Source of the DNA: Hormiphora californensis
Taxonomy: Eukaryota > Ctenophora > Tentaculata > Cydippida > Pleurobrachiidae
Length of the DNA: 64,000 bases
Assembly: GCA_020137815.1 (NCBI GenBank)
Contig: CM035355.1
Location: 2,532,731-2,596,730 of the forward strand
Direction: 5' to 3'
Shown here in pieces: positions 61,632-64,000 of this stretch (the first letter of the stretch is position 1; every line of letters starts with the position of its first letter). The notes below the pieces were generated by a model. It made no database searches. It had not been told where the DNA came from and worked only from the letters and a program-made list of their open reading frames with translations. Position numbers and translations under genes: made by a program.

Positions 61632-62695
61632 GTCAGTACTTCAAGTTGTTCGTTTTTCTGGTCATCTTGTTGTTGTCTCAGACTTTTGTGTTCACGTTCA
61701 TGCTATGTTCACACTATTGTAAGACCCGAATGGTAGATGACCACTTTCGCAGACCCACTAGTCGGGAAGTCTGTTTACGGGGTCTTTTTCACTGAAATAG
61801 CTCACGTGTTGGACAAAACGCGTCTTCCCTGTCTACACGCCCCCGCAATCACCCTTTTGTACCCTTATACTAGCTAGCTATCTCTATCTCTCTCTTCTCC
61901 ATCTATCTCTCCATCTATCTTTCCCTCTCTCTCTCTCCCCCATATCGTGTTCGAACGGAAATGATATCTCTGCCGATAGTATACTAGCTTGCACAATGTG
62001 TACGTATGATAAGTTACTTGATGTTTAGAAAGAGATAGAGAGAGAGAAAGAGATAGAGAGAGAGAGAAAGAGATAGAGCGAGAGAAAGAGAGAGAAGGAA
62101 AGAGTGTAATATGAATCTTGCGTGTACTTCAGCACATGGTACGCCTCCTGTTTCTGGTATTGCTTTTGTATCCCATTGTATCTCAGTACGTGGGTAGTTC
62201 CTTTCTTCTTTGTCTCTCAGTTCTTCTCCCATTGCATTGGTATCTGATAAACTTGCCTTGCTCGACCCTGTCTCACCGCACCTTTTTTGAAAAATAAGAA
62301 GGGTTTGAACAAAACAATAATAAACCAGGTGAGGTGTGTTCGTGACACATGCTAACTGTACGTGCCGAGTATCAATTCATGGAAATAGTTACCCTTCCAA
62401 GAAATACAGAGAATGACGCAGCCATACTCAACTAACATCTTTGAAGTCTACCGAACTTCCGGATGCGCAACTTTTGTGTTCATGAAGCCCCCATGAAGCG
62501 GTTCCGTCATCTTTAGTTTCGGTTCTCTTCGTTTACCCTACTTTTTTCTTCGAATTTATCTCCAACCCTCTTCCTTCCCTTTTCTCCCTGGTCTTTCTTA
62601 GTATCATCGGCCGCAGCGTTCTTCCACACACCAGGCTGTCTGAGATAATTGGGACCTCTTTTGTAGTGGTCTTATTCTCCTAGCTGAGAGAAGGG

Positions 62696-62760
<65 letters not shown>

Positions 62761-63225
62761 AGAGATAGAGAACCTATTAGGTTTACTTTCTCTCGTGACC
62801 TCTTGTTATAGCTTGTTGTTAAAACAAGGTTCATTCCATTGTCAGTATGATCTTACGTCACGGAAGTCGGACTCCCGGAGAGTCTAAATAATTAAATCCT
62901 ATCGTATGGTCTGCTCCATTTAGAAAGGGTTTGTTTGAGATATATTCTGGAAGGCACTTATAAATGCACTATCTTTATTTGTGATAAAAAGTCCATCAGC
63001 GTTACGATCGCGATCATCATACAATAGATTGTCTTTTATATCCATCTAAACGAGGCATAATGAATGATGTTTTTCTCTCTCTCTCTCTCTCCCTCAGCCC
63101 TCTCTTCTCGCTCTCTGACCTCTCTCCCTCTCAAATCACGATCTTTGTGAGCTACCATTTACAGTGAATGAGAGGAGGCAGCATATTGTCTGATACCATT
63201 GTAAAATAGAGCTAGCTTCTCCCCC

Positions 63226-63317
<92 letters not shown>

Positions 63318-63514
63318 TTCCCTCTCAGTCCATTCCCTCAATCGCCGTGCCACTTAGAGTGTGTATAGCTGCTTTGAGTCTCAGCCGAGGGTTCCGCCCC
63401 CTCCGCTAATGGTCTATAATTCCAATAACTATACGTTGCCGCTTCGAAGATAGTTTCTATCCTCCCTTCCCATCTTTCTCTCTCTCTCTCTCTCTCACTC
63501 TCTCTCGCTTTCTC

Positions 63515-63545
<31 letters not shown>

Positions 63546-63759
63546 CCCTCTCTCCCTCTCAAACAATATTTCTCCCCTGGCTGGCTTTATGAGCTGCTGT
63601 TGCAACTGTTAGTAGTACTAACTTTCGTCATTTTCACACTACAAACTTTTTAGAAACTATCACGTCCGTATTACAGAGCAACATATCATCCCGTCCCGTC
63701 CGCTACTCAGTGTCATTCTCTGATGTAATTCCGTCCTCCGGCCGTTGTCATAGAGCCTT
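61632..63759. other. Microsatellite-rich region without recognisable exons
   Basis: Probably intron of the TPR gene. Contains (GA)n at 62035-62095 and 62692-62760, (CT)n at 63076-63095, 63226-63325 and 63472-63560. No coding segment can be supported. Confidence 0.6.
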
Positions 63760-63902
63760 TCTAGACGAGACAAAATCTCGTATGAGGCTCCTATAGTAGG
63801 CTCCTATAGGAGGCTCCTATAGCAGGTAGCAAGACCACTCTAAACGAGTAACTGGCTACTATAGGAGCCTCCTATAGGAGCCTCATACGAGGCTCGTCTA
63901 GA
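63760..63902. mobile_element. Inverted-repeat element rich in GGCTCCTATAG units
   Basis: Ends TCTAGACGAG and CTCGTCTAGA; inside, TCGTATGAGGCTCCTATAG faces its reverse complement. A further direct copy of GTATGAGGCTCCTATAGTAG lies at about 63919-63940. Confidence 0.8.
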
Positions 63903-64000
63903 GATGATTTGGACCGTCGTATGAGGCTCCTATAGTAGCTATTGCACGTGATCGTTGTCACGTGTGAACGAAATATTATACCGGGGTAAATAATGGGTCG

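Overview
This is nuclear DNA of an animal. The genes carry conventional GT-AG introns, many of them only 60-300 bp. The gene set is metazoan: p97/VCP, an alpha-catenin, ORC1, the PRP17 splicing factor, an EMSY-type ENT protein and a bromodomain protein. Non-LTR retrotransposons, short inverted-repeat elements and an interstitial TTAGGG tract fit the same picture. Gene density, very short intergenic gaps and two genes lying wholly inside introns of others suggest a compact non-bilaterian genome. A sponge, possibly a glass sponge, is my best guess, but this is inference and nothing here proves it.

Layout. (1) 1-5.2 kb: the first eleven exons of VCP on the minus strand, running off the left edge. 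(2) 5.7-6.9 kb: an intronless Ig-type membrane protein, minus strand. (3) 7-11.5 kb: a repeat island with two hAT-like elements, an interstitial telomere tract, a nested cluster of small inverted-repeat elements and a degenerate retroelement fragment. (4) 11.6-16.2 kb: a nucleotidyltransferase gene with a novel C-terminal half. (5) 16.2-27.6 kb: gene-poor DNA with a deleted LINE, several tandem repeats and one nearly intact two-ORF LINE whose ORFs are joined by a textbook -1 slippery heptamer. (6) 28-40.3 kb: four plus-strand genes almost end to end: alpha-catenin, ORC1, CDC40/PRP17 and a short ENT-domain protein. (7) 40.3-45.1 kb: a minus-strand coiled-coil gene whose 3.2 kb intron hosts a complete secreted Ig/VWD gene. 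(8) 46.7-53.9 kb: a plus-strand bromodomain-like gene with two large foldback elements in its introns. (9) 54.2 kb to beyond 61.6 kb: a plus-strand TPR gene, possibly SKI3-like. One intron hosts an antisense gene for a tandem-repeat secreted precursor with KR cleavage sites. (10) 61.6-64 kb: microsatellite-rich DNA without recognisable exons.

The conserved genes are housekeeping functions: protein unfolding, cell adhesion, replication origins, splicing, chromatin and RNA turnover. They show no operon-like logic. The lineage-specific genes are the two nested secreted proteins and the Ig membrane protein. The most notable oddities are the LINE frameshift signal, the repeat precursor, tandem copies of exon-intron junctions spilling into neighbouring introns at four loci, and one-base reading-frame offsets in the conserved parts of VCP and ORC1.
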